A stretch of DNA of 64,000 nucleotides from the NCBI RefSeq assembly GCF_001623525.1, contig NZ_CP015225.1, positions 5,840,501 to 5,904,500 on the forward strand, in the 5' to 3' direction. The notes beneath the pieces are model-generated. The model had not been told where the DNA came from and did not search any database. It saw only the letters and a list, made by a program, of their open reading frames with translations. The DNA is from Pseudomonas fluorescens. Its GTDB lineage: Bacteria > Pseudomonadota > Gammaproteobacteria > Pseudomonadales > Pseudomonadaceae. The position numbers and the translations under genes are program-made. Positions within the stretch are counted from its first letter, which is position 1, and the number at the start of each line of letters is the position of its first letter. Below, piece by piece: positions 42,046 to 54,859 of this stretch.

Positions 42046-42074
42046 TTGCAAGGCTCTCGCGGCTTGCGTACAAT
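42046..42074 (+). promoter_or_regulatory. sigma-70 promoter of rplU-rpmA
   Basis: TTGCAA and TACAAT, 17 bp apart, in the ispB-rplU divergent region; transcription would start near 42081, giving a leader of about 125 nt. Confidence 0.6.
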
Positions 42075-42205
42075 CGCGCACCCTGAACTTCCTGGGCAGC
42101 ACCTGCCTTACGCAATTGCATCCGGGCCTTCCAGCCCATGCAGCCATGCCAGCCAATACCTCTTCTTATAAAGCGCTGGGTGAGCAGGATTATCGGAGAA
42201 ATACC

Positions 42206-42520
42206 ATGTCGTACGCAGTAATTGTTACTGGTGGCAAGCAATACAAGGTCGCCCCAGGTGAATACCTGAAGATCGAAAAACTGGAAATCGCTACCGGCGA
42301 ATCCGTGACTTTTGATCGCGTTCTGTTGGTCGCCAATGGCGATGACGTGAATATCGGCGCTCCAGTCGTTGCTGGCGCTACCGTTGTGGCTGAAGTGATC
42401 TCCCAAGGTCGTCACGATAAAGTCCGCATCATCAAGTTCCGTCGCCGTAAGCACCACATGAAGCGCATGGGCCACCGCCAGTGGTACACCGAGATCAAAA
42501 TCACCGGTATTCAGGCTTAA
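42206..42520 (+). CDS. rplU: 50S ribosomal protein L21
   Basis: 104 residues from the ATG at 42206 (CGGAGA before it); the frame is open upstream without similarity. The start [20 protein letters not shown] and the signature [16 protein letters not shown] identify L21. It assembles on 23S rRNA in the large subunit. Cotranscribed with rpmA (35 bp downstream). Confidence 0.98.
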   Translation: MSYAVIVTGGKQYKVAPGEYLKIEKLEIATGESVTFDRVLLVANGDDVNIGAPVVAGATVVAEVISQGRHDKVRIIKFRRRKHHMKRMGHRQWYTEIKITGIQA

Positions 42521-42555
42521 TTTCAGCCTAATTCCTCACTAGGAGAATTGAACTC

Positions 42556-44228
<1,673 letters not shown>

Positions 44229-44252
44229 TGCTGCTCAGTTGAAGTCAAGGCC

Positions 44253-44342
44253 TGTGGGGGTTAGCTTGCTTGCGATAGCGGTGTGACGCCGGTATCAATA
44301 ATTGCTGGCCCCATGCAATCGCGAGCAAGCTCGCTCCCACAG
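44253..44342. repeat. REPIN with a decayed left arm
   Basis: The left unit TGTGGGGGTTAGCTTGCTTG has several changes from the class sequence; the right unit is intact. Confidence 0.8.
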
Positions 44343-44495
44343 GTTCAAGTGTTTCGGCGCGGTGTTATCATCGCATCCAGCCGGTTTCCAAGGCGCCGCT
44401 CATTCGAGCGGCGTTTTGGTATCTGTAAAACGCAAATACGAATAATCCCATGGGCGGCGCTGGGTCGCGCCGTTCGCTGGCAAAGGTTGAAGATG

Positions 44496-45614
44496 ATGCG
44501 GAGCAAGGTGACGGGTGCGCAGCGCTGGGTCGTGAAGATCGGCAGCGCACTGCTGACGGCGGATGGCAAGGGCCTGGATCGCCAGGCAATGGCGGTGTGG
44601 GTCGAGCAGATGGTGGCCTTGCATGAGGCTGGCGTCGAGCTGGTATTGGTCTCTTCCGGGGCTGTAGCCGCCGGTATGAGCCGCCTGGGCTGGACGTCGC
44701 GACCCAGCGCGATGCATGAGCTGCAGGCTGCCGCCGCCATCGGCCAGATGGGCCTGGTGCAGGCTTGGGAATCAAGCTTCGCCGAGCACGGTCGCCATAC
44801 GGCGCAGATCCTGCTGACCCACGATGACCTGTCCGACCGCAAGCGCTACCTCAATGCCCGCAGCACCTTGCGCGCGCTGGTGGAGCTGAAAGTCATCCCG
44901 GTGATCAACGAGAACGACACGGTGGTCACCGACGAGATCCGTTTCGGTGATAACGACACCCTGGCCGCGCTGGTGGCGAACCTGGTGGAGGCGGATCTGC
45001 TGGTGATCCTCACGGATCGCGACGGCATGTTCGATGCCGATCCGCGCAACAATCCCGACGCCAAGCTGATCTACGAAGCCCGTGCCGACGATCCGGCGCT
45101 GGACGCGGTGGCGGGTGGCACGGGTGGTGCGCTGGGTCGTGGTGGCATGCAGACCAAACTGCGCGCTGCGCGTCTGGCGGCGCGGTCCGGGGCTCACACC
45201 ATCATCGTGGGTGGGCGCTTGGAGCGGGTGCTGGACCGCCTGAAGGCCGGCGAACGCATCGGCACCTTGCTCTCGCCGGAGCGTGGCATGTTGGCGGCGC
45301 GCAAGCAGTGGCTGGCTGGGCATCTGCAGACCCGTGGCACCTTGGTACTGGATGCTGGTGCGGTGGTGGCCCTGTCCCAAGGCAACAAAAGCCTGCTGCC
45401 GGTGGGCGTGAAGTTGGTACAAGGCAGTTTCCGTCGGGGCGAAATGGTCGTGTGCGTGGCCCCGGATGGTCGCGAGATCGCCCGTGGCCTGGCCAACTAC
45501 AGCGCCCTGGAAGCACAGAAAATCATCGGTCAGTCGTCTGATGCGATTGTCGGTCTGTTGGGTTACATGGCGGAGCCCGAGTTGGTTCACCGTGACAACC
45601 TGATCCTCGTCTAA
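44496..45614 (+). CDS. proB: glutamate 5-kinase
   Basis: 372 residues from the ATG at 44496 (the second of two adjacent ATGs), the start that gives the usual length and [20 protein letters not shown]. The first enzyme of proline synthesis phosphorylates glutamate. The amino-acid kinase domain (about 10-260) shows [28 protein letters not shown] and [15 protein letters not shown]; a C-terminal PUA domain (about 280-370) completes it. creA starts 10 bp after the stop. Confidence 0.97.
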   Translation: MRSKVTGAQRWVVKIGSALLTADGKGLDRQAMAVWVEQMVALHEAGVELVLVSSGAVAAGMSRLGWTSRPSAMHELQAAAAIGQMGLVQAWESSFAEHGRHTAQILLTHDDLSDRKRYLNARSTLRALVELKVIPVINENDTVVTDEIRFGDNDTLAALVANLVEADLLVILTDRDGMFDADPRNNPDAKLIYEARADDPALDAVAGGTGGALGRGGMQTKLRAARLAARSGAHTIIVGGRLERVLDRLKAGERIGTLLSPERGMLAARKQWLAGHLQTRGTLVLDAGAVVALSQGNKSLLPVGVKLVQGSFRRGEMVVCVAPDGREIARGLANYSALEAQKIIGQSSDAIVGLLGYMAEPELVHRDNLILV

Positions 45615-45623
45615 GGAAAAATC

Positions 45624-46079
45624 ATGGGTTTGGCAAAAGGATTGATCGGCTTGCTGCTGGCTGTGCCGCTGCTGGCTTCGGCCGAAGAAATTGGCCAAGT
45701 GTCGACGGTGTTCAAGTTTGTCGGGCCGAACGATCGGATCGTGGTCGAGGCGTTCGACGATCCCAAGGTGGATGGCGTGACCTGTTACCTGTCGCGGGCC
45801 AAGACCGGCGGCGTGAAGGGTGGCCTGGGCCTGGCCGAGGATCGCGCCGAGGCGTCCATCGCCTGCCGCCAGGTCGGGCCTATCAGCTTCAAGGGTGAGC
45901 TCAAGGACGGCGAAGAGGTGTTCCGTGAGCGCACTTCGCTGGTGTTCAAGACCATGCAAGTGGTGCGATTCCTCGACAAGAAGCGCAATACGCTGGTGTA
46001 CCTGGTCTACAGCGATCGCGTGATCGAGGGCAGCCCGCAGAACGCGGTGACGGCTATTCCGATCTTGCCTTGGCGTTAA
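45624..46079 (+). CDS. creA: CreA family periplasmic protein
   Basis: 151 residues. A signal peptide ([18 protein letters not shown]) precedes a CreA domain with [31 protein letters not shown] sequence ([19 protein letters not shown]) and the typical CRQVGPI. Two cysteines probably pair. CreA is widely conserved and of unknown function. It forms an operon with proB and ends at a clear terminator. Confidence 0.93.
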   Translation: MGLAKGLIGLLLAVPLLASAEEIGQVSTVFKFVGPNDRIVVEAFDDPKVDGVTCYLSRAKTGGVKGGLGLAEDRAEASIACRQVGPISFKGELKDGEEVFRERTSLVFKTMQVVRFLDKKRNTLVYLVYSDRVIEGSPQNAVTAIPILPWR

Positions 46080-46091
46080 GTCGCGAATGAC

Positions 46092-46117
46092 GGGCGAGCC
46101 GATCGGCTCGCTTTTTT
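46092..46117 (+). terminator. terminator of proB-creA
   Basis: GGCGAGCC-GATC-GGCTCGCTTTTTT. Confidence 0.9.
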
Positions 46118-46159
46118 ATCTACATGGATGTGTTGTGCTTTTGGCGCGAAGGGATTCGT

Positions 46160-48199
46160 ATGCGTGCGTTTTTGCTGCTGTTTGTATTGGGTTGTTCGGT
46201 GTCCGTCGGGGCTTTGGCCGAGCCGTTTTATAGCGAAAAAAACCTGGCCCATCCGCTGATAAAAACTTCCCAGGAGAGTGGGGCGACGCTGGCATTTATC
46301 CGCGAAGCCGAGGGTGTCGTAGGCTATTCATGCCTGTGTGATTCGCCGGATGGCGTCCCGAAAGTGCTCGACAGGTATGGCGATGCGAGTGTCGAGTCGG
46401 TGTTCTACGCCAGTCTCGACAGTGATCTCCAGACGTTGGTCGTGCTGTCACGGGCAAAGGGGCGGTACGCTCTTCATGGTTATCGGTTCGTGCCGTCCAC
46501 TGGCGGGTATCGCCGGCTCGAGACACTGCAGCCGGTATTGGATCGTATCGCCGCGGATCGCAAGGTCCTCACTGCTGCGCTGGTCCAGAAAGAGCTGGGC
46601 AAGTTGCCGCCCTACGATTACAGCGCCGTGTTGCCCAAGACCGGTATCGCCGAGTTCGACATGCTGGAGCCTGCGAGTGGCACGCTGGTGGGGTACTTCG
46701 GCGTCGACGGTGTCCCGGCGTCAGTGGGGCAACCGCCAGAGGACCCTCATCGCGACACCTACAAAAAGACTTTCCAGCAGCGCGAAGGACGCTGGCTCAC
46801 GCTGACTTATGAGCGCGTGCCGCCTCGGGACGAGGATGTGGGCTCTGCCTATCGTGTCAGCAGGATGGCCTGGGAAACCGATCCAGCGGTGTACCAGGGC
46901 TCCGAGGATGGGGCCTGGGCAGTCTTGGGCAATGGGCGGCTCTGGGCGCTGGGTGCTTATGTCCAGGGCAAGAGATCGGGCAAGTGGGCGGAGTTCGACG
47001 AGTCGGGCTACGCGTCCACCGGTGCCTATGTGGATGGACTGCGCCAGGGGCCGTGGGTCGTCAGTGACGGGGGTGCGGTTTCCAAGGGCATGATCGTCGA
47101 CGATTTCTATGAGGGGCGCTGGACGATCGAGGCGCGTGACGATGAGGAGCAGATGTCCGGCTTCGATACTTACAAACATGGTGATCTCGACGGGCCTTCC
47201 GAGCGCGTGCGTCATGGTGAGGTTGTCCAGCGCGGCGATTTCGTGGCGGGGCAGCAGCACGGAGATTGGATAATGCCCTGGGGTGAGGGGCGTTATGTGC
47301 AGGGCGTCCGGGAAGGTCGTTGGACCTTGAGAATGGACGGCGGTGGTGTCCAGGTTGTGGATTTTGTTGCTGACAAGAAGCACGGCGAATTGCGCGAAGT
47401 GGATGCCGCAGGTGTGTTGCGGCTCGTCGAGCATTACCGCGCGGGTGTCCTGGATGGATTGAGAGAAACCTACGCGGCCAATGGCAAGCTCACCTATTCG
47501 GCCAGCTATGCCAACGGCCAGATCGAGGGGCGGGCGCTGACCTACACCGATGACGGTGCCGTGCTGCTTTCGGATATCTCGTGGCGCCATGGTTCGCGAG
47601 AGGGCGCCTTGCGTCTCTATCACCCCAATGGTCAGCCCGATACGGTGGCAACGTACGAGGGGGATGAGCCCATTGGTAACGTGCAGTCATTTGATGCGAC
47701 TGGGGTGTTGATAGCGGACAGGAACTATTGTCACGTGCCTGATGGGAAATACACCCGTATCAGGCTTTGCGGCAAGCAGCGCGGGGCTTTCAACAACGGG
47801 CATTTCGACTCGGAGAGTGATTACCTGTTCGGTAATGAGCAAAGTGCCCGCCACACCCGGGAGGGGCGCAAGGTCCGGGAGGTGCTGCTGGGGCCTGATG
47901 ATCGCGTGACTCACAACGAGTACTACCCCGATGGCCAGTTGAAGTACTCTGAAGCCAAGCAGGGCTTTCGCCTGATAACGGTCGAGGGGCGCGAATACAA
48001 GGACTACTCGTACGCCAGGCGCGAAGGTGAGACGGTCTACTACTACTACCCGACGGGTGTGGTTGAGCGCCGCATGAGCTTCAAGGATGACAAGATAGTG
48101 GGTTGTTACACTGGATACGACGAGGCGGGTGTGCAGAATTTCCCGCCGCCGGGAGGCTGTCCTCCGCCGAAGCCGGTGGTTTTCAATTTTGGGGAATAA
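46160..48199 (+). CDS. secreted protein with MORN/YwqK-like repeats
   Basis: 679 residues from the ATG at 46160, chosen because AAGGGA precedes it and a clean signal peptide follows (RAFLLLFVLGCSVSVGALA). After a unique region of about 230 residues come at least ten repeats of 20-24 residues with the pattern G-x-x-x-G-x-W or DG-x-x-x-x-Y-x-x-NG (GKRSGKWAEFDESG, GLRQGPWVVSDGG, GVLDGLRETYAANGKL, YHPNGQP, YYPDGQLKYSE). These resemble MORN and YwqK repeats, which form beta-hairpin arrays in binding proteins. Related YwqK proteins have been labelled antitoxins, but no toxin gene is beside it. GC is lower than in neighbours. A REPIN follows at once. Confidence 0.8.
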   Translation: MRAFLLLFVLGCSVSVGALAEPFYSEKNLAHPLIKTSQESGATLAFIREAEGVVGYSCLCDSPDGVPKVLDRYGDASVESVFYASLDSDLQTLVVLSRAKGRYALHGYRFVPSTGGYRRLETLQPVLDRIAADRKVLTAALVQKELGKLPPYDYSAVLPKTGIAEFDMLEPASGTLVGYFGVDGVPASVGQPPEDPHRDTYKKTFQQREGRWLTLTYERVPPRDEDVGSAYRVSRMAWETDPAVYQGSEDGAWAVLGNGRLWALGAYVQGKRSGKWAEFDESGYASTGAYVDGLRQGPWVVSDGGAVSKGMIVDDFYEGRWTIEARDDEEQMSGFDTYKHGDLDGPSERVRHGEVVQRGDFVAGQQHGDWIMPWGEGRYVQGVREGRWTLRMDGGGVQVVDFVADKKHGELREVDAAGVLRLVEHYRAGVLDGLRETYAANGKLTYSASYANGQIEGRALTYTDDGAVLLSDISWRHGSREGALRLYHPNGQPDTVATYEGDEPIGNVQSFDATGVLIADRNYCHVPDGKYTRIRLCGKQRGAFNNGHFDSESDYLFGNEQSARHTREGRKVREVLLGPDDRVTHNEYYPDGQLKYSEAKQGFRLITVEGREYKDYSYARREGETVYYYYPTGVVERRMSFKDDKIVGCYTGYDEAGVQNFPPPGGCPPPKPVVFNFGE

Positions 48200-48290
48200 T
48201 GTGGGGGCGAGCCTGCTCGCGATGACGTCGACATAGTCGGCATCTCCATCATCTGGCCCGCCGCCATCGCGAGCAAGCTCGCTCCCACAG
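48200..48290. repeat. REPIN (GGGAGCGAGC class), starts at the stop codon
   Basis: TGTGGGGGCGAGCCTGCTCG and GAGCAAGCTCGCTCCCACA. The left arm begins one base after the repeat-protein stop. Confidence 0.88.
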
Positions 48291-48327
48291 GGTTTAGTGG
48301 TCTGGTTGGGGGCAAATCGCAGGCAAT

Positions 48328-48355
48328 AAAAAACCGACCCTGAGGTCGGTTTTTT
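48328..48355 (-). terminator. terminator of rpsT, bidirectional
   Basis: AAAAAACCGACC-CTGA-GGTCGGTTTTTT, T runs on both strands. Confidence 0.92.
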
Positions 48356-48369
48356 AACGAGCGTGTCGC

Positions 48370-48648
48370 TTAGGCAGCAGCGGCAACGTTCAGGGCCTTT
48401 ACGTGGCCATTCAAACGGCTCTTATGGCGAGCAGCCTTGTTCTTGTGGATGATGCCTTTATCGGCCATGCGGTCGATAACTGGCACAGCCAGAACGTAAG
48501 CAGCTTGAGCTTTTTCAGCGTCTTTTGCGTCGATGGCCTTGACTACGTTCTTGATGTAGGTACGGACCATGGAACGCAGGCTGGCGTTGTGGCTGCGACG
48601 CTTCTCAGCCTGTTTTGCACGTTTTTTGGCGGAAGGTGTGTTGGCCAC
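48370..48648 (-). CDS. rpsT: 30S ribosomal protein S20
   Basis: 92 residues, beginning [25 protein letters not shown], the S20 signature, and rich in Lys, Arg and Ala; a three-helix bundle on 16S rRNA. GAGGAGCTCG precedes the ATG. The terminator follows 14 bp after the stop. Divergent from murJ across 254 bp. Confidence 0.98.
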   Translation of the reverse strand: MANTPSAKKRAKQAEKRRSHNASLRSMVRTYIKNVVKAIDAKDAEKAQAAYVLAVPVIDRMADKGIIHKNKAARHKSRLNGHVKALNVAAAA

Positions 48649-48902
48649 CGTCGAGCTCCTCGAAAGACTTTTTGGGAAATAGCAAACAAAATAGGCCGCG
48701 AATCATGCCGATGAGTTGAAGTCTTGTCAAGGGCGGGTGACGCGTTCCGCTGAATGGCAGGTACCGCGCACCGAAGGATTTCTTTCCGGCGTGCGACCTG
48801 TAAACTCGCGGGCTTTGGCTCTGCACTGTTTAGCGGCGCGGAGTATCGCACAAGTGGGCGCGTTGTTCGCCTGCTGTTTATCGACAGGCAAATACTCTTT
48901 TC

Positions 48903-50441
48903 ATGAATCTGCTCAAATCGTTGGCTGCCGTCAGCTCTATCACGATGCTTTCCCGTGTCCTGGGGTTCGTTCGCGACACACTGATCGCACGGATATTCGG
49001 TGCCGGAATGGCCACCGACGCCTTCTTCATCGCCTTCAAGTTGCCCAACCTGCTGCGGCGGATCTTCGCCGAAGGGGCGTTCTCCCAGGCCTTCGTGCCG
49101 ATCCTGGCGGAATATAAAAGCCAGAAGGGCGACGAAGCGACCCGCACATTCATTGCCTACGTCACCGGCCTGCTGACGTTGGTGCTGGCGCTGGTCACGG
49201 CGGCCGGCATGCTCGCCGCGCCATGGGTAATCTGGGCCACGGCCCCGGGCTTCACTGATACGCCAGAAAAATTCCAGCTCACCTCCGACCTGCTGCGGGT
49301 AACCTTTCCTTATATATTGCTGATTTCCCTGTCGTCCCTGGCCGGGGCGATCCTCAATACCTGGAACCGCTTTTCCGTACCGGCCTTTGTGCCGACCCTG
49401 CTCAACGTCAGCATGATCGTGTTCGCAGTATTCCTGACGCCGTATTTCGATCCACCGGTGATGGCCCTCGGCTGGGCAGTGCTGGTGGGTGGCCTGGCGC
49501 AATTGCTCTATCAACTGCCGCACCTGAAAAAGATCGGCATGTTGGTCCTGCCACGGCTGAACCTGCGCGACAGCGGCGTGTGGCGGGTGATGAAGCAGAT
49601 GTTGCCGGCGATCCTCGGGGTGTCGGTGAGCCAGATTTCCCTGATCATCAACACCATCTTCGCCTCGTTCCTGGTGGCCGGCTCGGTGTCGTGGATGTAT
49701 TACGCCGACCGCTTGATGGAACTGCCGTCCGGCGTGCTGGGTGTGGCCCTGGGGACGATCCTGCTGCCAACCTTGGCCAAGACCTACGCCAGTCAGGACC
49801 GTCAGGAATACTCGCGCATCCTCGACTGGGGCCTGCGCCTGTGTTTCGTGCTGGTCCTGCCTTGTTCCCTGGCCCTGGGGATCCTGGCCGAGCCGCTGAC
49901 CGTTTCGCTGTTTCAGTACGGTCAATTCAATGCCTTCGACGCCCTGATGACCCAGCGTGCGCTGATTGCTTACTCAGTGGGCCTGCTCGGGATCATCGTG
50001 ATCAAGGTGCTGGCGCCGGGGTTCTATGCCCAGCAGAACATTAGCACGCCAGTGAAAATCGCCATTTTCACCCTGGTGATGACCCAATTGTTCAACCTGT
50101 TGCTCATCGGCCCGTTGGCTCACGCCGGCCTGGCCCTGGCGATCAGCGCTGGCGCGTGCCTCAACGCCGGGTTGCTGTTTTATCAACTGCGCAAGCAAAA
50201 GATGTATCAGCCGCAGCCGGGCTGGGGCAAGTTCGGCCTCAAGCTGCTGGTGGCCGTGGCGGTGATGTCGGCGGTTTTGCTGGGGGCGATGCATTTCATG
50301 CCGGCGTGGGGCGAAGGGCAGATGCTCGCGCGTTTCCTGCGCCTGGGAGCGCTGGTGGTTGCCGGCGTGGTGGCGTATTTCGGCATGTTGCTGCTGATGG
50401 GGTTCCGTCTGCGTGACTTCAACCGCAAGGCCTTGAGCTGA
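48903..50441 (+). CDS. murJ: lipid II flippase MurJ
   Basis: 512 residues with 14 predicted membrane helices. The start [34 protein letters not shown] and the segments [28 protein letters not shown] are diagnostic of MurJ/MviN (cited in short parts). It flips the lipid-linked peptidoglycan precursor across the inner membrane and is essential. The Shine-Dalgarno is weak (GACAGG, distant). ribF follows on the same strand. Confidence 0.96.
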   Translation: MNLLKSLAAVSSITMLSRVLGFVRDTLIARIFGAGMATDAFFIAFKLPNLLRRIFAEGAFSQAFVPILAEYKSQKGDEATRTFIAYVTGLLTLVLALVTAAGMLAAPWVIWATAPGFTDTPEKFQLTSDLLRVTFPYILLISLSSLAGAILNTWNRFSVPAFVPTLLNVSMIVFAVFLTPYFDPPVMALGWAVLVGGLAQLLYQLPHLKKIGMLVLPRLNLRDSGVWRVMKQMLPAILGVSVSQISLIINTIFASFLVAGSVSWMYYADRLMELPSGVLGVALGTILLPTLAKTYASQDRQEYSRILDWGLRLCFVLVLPCSLALGILAEPLTVSLFQYGQFNAFDALMTQRALIAYSVGLLGIIVIKVLAPGFYAQQNISTPVKIAIFTLVMTQLFNLLLIGPLAHAGLALAISAGACLNAGLLFYQLRKQKMYQPQPGWGKFGLKLLVAVAVMSAVLLGAMHFMPAWGEGQMLARFLRLGALVVAGVVAYFGMLLLMGFRLRDFNRKALS

Positions 50442-50570
50442 GGGCAAGCTCTCGATAATCCCGGGGCGGGCAGTGGTTTTGTCGGTTCGATCACTTTGGG
50501 GTGCGGTGTTGCCTGTCGTCGGCCGCCGGGTGTGGTTATAATCGGCCACTTTATGAGCAAGAAGCGCGTT

Positions 50571-51509
50571 ATGCAGCTGGTTCGAGGCCTCCACAACCTG
50601 CGCCCCCAACATCGGGGCTGTGTCGCCACTATTGGCAACTTTGACGGTGTTCACCGTGGCCACCAGGCTATCCTGGCGCGGCTGCGCGAGCGTGCGCTGG
50701 AATTGGGTATGCCGAGCTGCGTGGTGATCTTCGAGCCGCAGCCCAGGGAGTTTTTCGCCCCGGACACCGCCCCGGCCCGTCTGGCCCGGTTGCGGGATAA
50801 ACTGCAATTGCTGGCCGCCGAAGGCGTCGACCGGGTCCTGTGCCTGGCCTTCAACCAGCGCCTGAGCAAGCTCAGCGCCGCCGAGTTCGTCGACACGATC
50901 CTGGTGGACGGTCTGGGCGTAAAGCATCTGGAAGTCGGCGATGATTTCCGGTTCGGCTGTGACCGCTCGGGGGATTTCGACTACCTGCAACAGGCCGGTA
51001 TCGTCCAAGGCTTCACCGTCGAAGCGGCGCAGACGGTCGAGATCGATGGCCTGCGCGTCAGCAGCACCCAGGTTCGCAATGCCCTGGCGGCTGCCGACTT
51101 CGAATTGGCCGAGCGCTTGCTCGGACGGCCGTACCGGATTGCCGGACGGATCCTGCACGGGCAGAAGCTGGCGCGCCAATTGGGCACGCCGACGGCCAAC
51201 GTGCAACTCAAGCGTCGTCGTGTGCCGCTGACCGGGGTGTTCCTGGTGAGCGTCCAGATCGACGGCAAGACCTGGCCCGGTGTCGCCAATATCGGCGTAC
51301 GGCCCACGGTCCAAGGGGATGGCAAGGCCCACCTCGAAGTACATGTTCTGGATTTTGCCGGCGATCTGTATGACCGGCGTTTGACGGTGGTTTTCCACCA
51401 AAAGCTGCGTGAAGAGCAGCGTTTTGCCTCTCTGGAGGCGCTCAAGACGGCGATCCATGCAGATATCGCCGCCGCCCGTGCCCTTGTCGCAACCAGCGCC
51501 AATCGCTAA
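50571..51509 (+). CDS. ribF: bifunctional riboflavin kinase/FAD synthetase
   Basis: 312 residues from the ATG at 50571 (MQLVRGLHNLRPQHRG); earlier ATGs in frame lack similarity. The N-terminal FMN adenylyltransferase has the nucleotidyl transferase motif TIGNFDGVHRGHQ and the C-terminal half is the riboflavin kinase domain with LGTPTANV and GVANIGVRPTV. It converts riboflavin to FMN and FAD. ileS starts 13 bp after the stop, the widespread ribF-ileS-lspA order. Confidence 0.96.
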   Translation: MQLVRGLHNLRPQHRGCVATIGNFDGVHRGHQAILARLRERALELGMPSCVVIFEPQPREFFAPDTAPARLARLRDKLQLLAAEGVDRVLCLAFNQRLSKLSAAEFVDTILVDGLGVKHLEVGDDFRFGCDRSGDFDYLQQAGIVQGFTVEAAQTVEIDGLRVSSTQVRNALAAADFELAERLLGRPYRIAGRILHGQKLARQLGTPTANVQLKRRRVPLTGVFLVSVQIDGKTWPGVANIGVRPTVQGDGKAHLEVHVLDFAGDLYDRRLTVVFHQKLREEQRFASLEALKTAIHADIAAARALVATSANR

Positions 51510-51522
51510 TGAAGAGCCTTAA

Positions 51523-54354
51523 ATGACCGACTATAAAGCCACGCTAAACCTTCCGGACACCGCCTTCCCAATGAAGGCCGGCCTGCCTCAGCGCGAACCA
51601 CAGATTCTGCAGCGTTGGGACAGCATTGGCCTGTACGGAAAGTTGCGCGAAATTGGCAAGGATCGTCCGAAGTTCGTCCTGCACGACGGTCCTCCGTACG
51701 CCAACGGCACCATTCACATCGGTCACGCGCTGAACAAGATTCTCAAGGACATGATCATCCGCTCCAAGACCCTGTCGGGTTTTGATGCGCCTTATGTCCC
51801 GGGCTGGGATTGCCACGGCCTGCCGATCGAGCACAAGGTGGAAGTGACCCACGGCAAGAACCTGGGCGCGGACAAGACCCGCGAGCTGTGCCGTGCCTAC
51901 GCCACCGAGCAGATCGAAGGGCAGAAGTCCGAATTCATCCGCCTCGGCGTGCTGGGCGACTTCGCCAACCCGTACAAGACCATGGATTTCAAGAACGAAG
52001 CCGGCGAAATCCGTGCCCTGGCGAAAATCGTCGAGGGCGGCTTCGTGTTCAAGGGCCTCAAGCCAGTGAACTGGTGCTTCGATTGCGGTTCGGCCCTGGC
52101 CGAGGCGGAAGTCGAGTACGAGAACAAGAAGTCCTCGACCATCGACGTCGCGTTCCCGATCGCCGATGAAGACAAGCTCGCCGCCGCCTTCGGCCTGGGC
52201 AAGCTGGCCAAGCCGGCGTCGATCGTGATCTGGACCACCACCCCGTGGACCATCCCGGCCAACCAGGCGCTGAACGTCCACCCGGAATTCAACTACGCCC
52301 TGGTCGACGTCGGCGACAAGCTGCTGGTGCTGGCCGAAGAACTGGTCGAATCCTGCCTGGCGCGCTACAACCTCGAAGGCTCGGTGCTGGCCACCGCACC
52401 GGGTTCGGCACTGGAACTGATCAATTTCCGTCACCCGTTCTATGACCGCCTGTCGCCGGTGTACCTGGCCGACTACGTGGAACTGGGCGCTGGCACTGGC
52501 GTGGTTCACTCCGCACCGGCCTATGGCGTCGACGACTTCGTGACCTGCAAGAAATACGGCATGGTCAACGACGACATCCTCAACCCAGTGCAGAGCAATG
52601 GCGTGTACGTGCCGTCGCTGGAGTTCTTCGGCGGCCAGTTCATCTGGAAAGCCAACCCAGCCATCGTCGACAAACTGACCGACGTCGGCGCGCTGCTGCA
52701 CACCACCGTCATCGAACACAGCTACATGCATTGCTGGCGCCACAAGACCCCGCTGATCTACCGCGCCACCGCGCAGTGGTTCATCGGCATGGACAAGCAG
52801 CCCACCACTGGCGACACCCTGCGCCAGCGTTCGCTCAAGGCCATCGAAGAGACCCAGTTCGTGCCCGCCTGGGGCCAGGCGCGCCTGCACTCGATGATCG
52901 CCAACCGTCCAGACTGGTGCATCTCCCGCCAGCGCAACTGGGGCGTGCCGATCCCGTTCTTCCTGAACAAGGAAAGCGGTGAGCTGCACCCGCGCACCGT
53001 CGAGCTGATGGAAGCCGTGGCCAAGCGCGTCGAAGTCGAAGGCATCGAAGCCTGGTTCAAGATGGACGCCGCCGAGCTGCTGGGCGACGAAGCGCCGCTG
53101 TACGACAAGATCAGCGACACCCTGGACGTCTGGTTCGACTCCGGCACCACCCATTGGCACGTGCTGCGCGGTTCGCACCCGATGGGCCACGAGATCGGCC
53201 CGCGTGCCGACCTGTACCTGGAAGGTTCGGACCAACACCGTGGCTGGTTCCACTCGTCGTTGCTGACCGGTTGCGCCATCGACAACCACGCGCCGTACCG
53301 CGAGCTGCTGACCCACGGTTTCACGGTCGACGAGTCTGGCCGCAAGATGTCCAAGTCCCTGGGCAACGTGATCGCGCCGCAGAAGGTCAACGACACCTTG
53401 GGCGCCGACATCATGCGCCTGTGGGTGGCGTCCACCGACTATTCCGGCGAGATGGCCGTTTCCGAGCAGATCCTGCAGCGCAGCGCGGACGCCTACCGGC
53501 GGATCCGTAACACCGCGCGCTTCCTGCTTTCCAACCTGACCGGTTTCAACCCGGCCACCGACCTGCTGCCGGCCGAAGAAATGCTCGCGCTGGACCGTTG
53601 GGCCGTGGACCGTACCCTGTTGCTGCAACGCGAATTGCAGGAGCACTACGGCGAATACCGCTTCTGGAACGTCTACTCCAAGATCCACAACTTCTGCGTG
53701 CAGGAACTCGGTGGTTTCTACCTCGACATCATCAAGGACCGCCAGTACACCACCGGCGCCAACAGCAAGGCCCGTCGTTCGTGCCAGACCGCGCTGTTCC
53801 ACATCAGCGAGGCGCTGGTGCGCTGGATCGCACCGATCCTGGCATTCACCGCCGACGAGCTGTGGCAATACCTGCCGGGCGAGCGTAACGAATCGGTGAT
53901 GCTCAACACCTGGTATGAAGGCCTCACCGAGTTGCCCCAGGGCTTCGAGCTGGACCGCGCCTACTGGGACCGGATCATGGCGGTCAAGGCAGCGGTCAAC
54001 AAGGAAATGGAGATCCAGCGCGCGGCCAAGGCCGTCGGTGGCAACCTGCAAGCCGAGGTGACCCTCTACGCCGAAGAAGCCCTGGACGTCGACCTGGCCA
54101 AACTGGGCAACGAACTGCGCTTCGTGCTGATCACCTCTACCGCTAGCGTCGCGCCTTTCGTGCAGGCGCCGGCCGATGCGGTGACCACTGAGGTCAGCGG
54201 TTTGAAGCTCAAGATCGTCAAGTCGAACCACACCAAGTGCGCCCGTTGCTGGCACTGCCGCGAAGACGTCGGCGTGAACCCGGAGCATCCGGAAATCTGC
54301 GGGCGTTGCGTCGACAACATCAGCGGCACCGGTGAGGTTCGTCATTATGCCTAA
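51523..54354 (+). CDS. ileS: isoleucyl-tRNA synthetase
   Basis: 943 residues, a class I synthetase. Motifs: HIGH-type [15 protein letters not shown] near 58-72, KMSKS in [11 protein letters not shown] near 604-613, the CP1 editing domain between them ([13 protein letters not shown]), an anticodon-binding helical domain, and a C-terminal zinc ribbon with four Cys ([17 protein letters not shown]). Its length equals that of the bacterial IleRS1 type that is sensitive to mupirocin in principle. The stop overlaps lspA by 8 bases. Confidence 0.98.
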   Translation: MTDYKATLNLPDTAFPMKAGLPQREPQILQRWDSIGLYGKLREIGKDRPKFVLHDGPPYANGTIHIGHALNKILKDMIIRSKTLSGFDAPYVPGWDCHGLPIEHKVEVTHGKNLGADKTRELCRAYATEQIEGQKSEFIRLGVLGDFANPYKTMDFKNEAGEIRALAKIVEGGFVFKGLKPVNWCFDCGSALAEAEVEYENKKSSTIDVAFPIADEDKLAAAFGLGKLAKPASIVIWTTTPWTIPANQALNVHPEFNYALVDVGDKLLVLAEELVESCLARYNLEGSVLATAPGSALELINFRHPFYDRLSPVYLADYVELGAGTGVVHSAPAYGVDDFVTCKKYGMVNDDILNPVQSNGVYVPSLEFFGGQFIWKANPAIVDKLTDVGALLHTTVIEHSYMHCWRHKTPLIYRATAQWFIGMDKQPTTGDTLRQRSLKAIEETQFVPAWGQARLHSMIANRPDWCISRQRNWGVPIPFFLNKESGELHPRTVELMEAVAKRVEVEGIEAWFKMDAAELLGDEAPLYDKISDTLDVWFDSGTTHWHVLRGSHPMGHEIGPRADLYLEGSDQHRGWFHSSLLTGCAIDNHAPYRELLTHGFTVDESGRKMSKSLGNVIAPQKVNDTLGADIMRLWVASTDYSGEMAVSEQILQRSADAYRRIRNTARFLLSNLTGFNPATDLLPAEEMLALDRWAVDRTLLLQRELQEHYGEYRFWNVYSKIHNFCVQELGGFYLDIIKDRQYTTGANSKARRSCQTALFHISEALVRWIAPILAFTADELWQYLPGERNESVMLNTWYEGLTELPQGFELDRAYWDRIMAVKAAVNKEMEIQRAAKAVGGNLQAEVTLYAEEALDVDLAKLGNELRFVLITSTASVAPFVQAPADAVTTEVSGLKLKIVKSNHTKCARCWHCREDVGVNPEHPEICGRCVDNISGTGEVRHYA

Positions 54355-54859
54355 CACGGCGGGCCGTTTCGGACGGCTGGGCTGGCTGTGGTTGAGCGTG
54401 CTGGTACTGGTCATCGACCAGGCCAGCAAGTTCTACTTCGAAAGCTCGTTGACCCTGTACCAGCAGATCGTGGTCATCCCTGACTACTTCAGCTGGACCC
54501 TGGCCTACAACACTGGCGCGGCGTTCAGCTTCCTGGCCGACAGCTCGGGCTGGCAGCGCTGGCTGTTCGCCCTGATCGCTGTCGTGGTCAGCGCTGTGCT
54601 CGTGGTCTGGCTCAAACGCCTGGGCCGCGACGAGACCTGGCTGGCCGTGGCACTGGCGTTGGTGCTCGGTGGCGCACTGGGCAATCTTTACGACCGGATT
54701 GCTCTGGGCCATGTGATCGATTTCATCCTGGTGCATTGGCAGAACCGCTGGTATTTCCCGGCGTTCAACTTTGCCGACAGTGCCATCAGCGTGGGCGCGG
54801 TGATGCTCGCCCTGGACATGTTCAAGAGCAAGAAAACCGGAGAAGCCGTCCATGACTGA
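54347..54859 (+). CDS. lspA: lipoprotein signal peptidase
   Basis: 170 residues from the ATG at 54347, eight bases inside ileS. Four membrane helices; catalytic aspartates in [14 protein letters not shown] (first Asp) and FNFADSAI (second Asp), plus the conserved [21 protein letters not shown] region (short parts VIPDYFSW and NTGAAFSF). It cleaves lipoprotein signal peptides after diacylglycerol transfer. Its stop overlaps fkpB by 8 bases, so ileS-lspA-fkpB are translationally linked. Confidence 0.97.
   Translation: MPNTAGRFGRLGWLWLSVLVLVIDQASKFYFESSLTLYQQIVVIPDYFSWTLAYNTGAAFSFLADSSGWQRWLFALIAVVVSAVLVVWLKRLGRDETWLAVALALVLGGALGNLYDRIALGHVIDFILVHWQNRWYFPAFNFADSAISVGAVMLALDMFKSKKTGEAVHD

Noticed and set aside
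46160..48199. Toxin-antitoxin assignment for the YwqK-like repeats
   Set aside because: The protein is very large, has a signal peptide and has no toxin gene next to it.
51544..54429. 961-codon minus-strand frame opposite ileS
   Set aside because: Mirror frame of a clear IleRS gene; no domain is recognisable.
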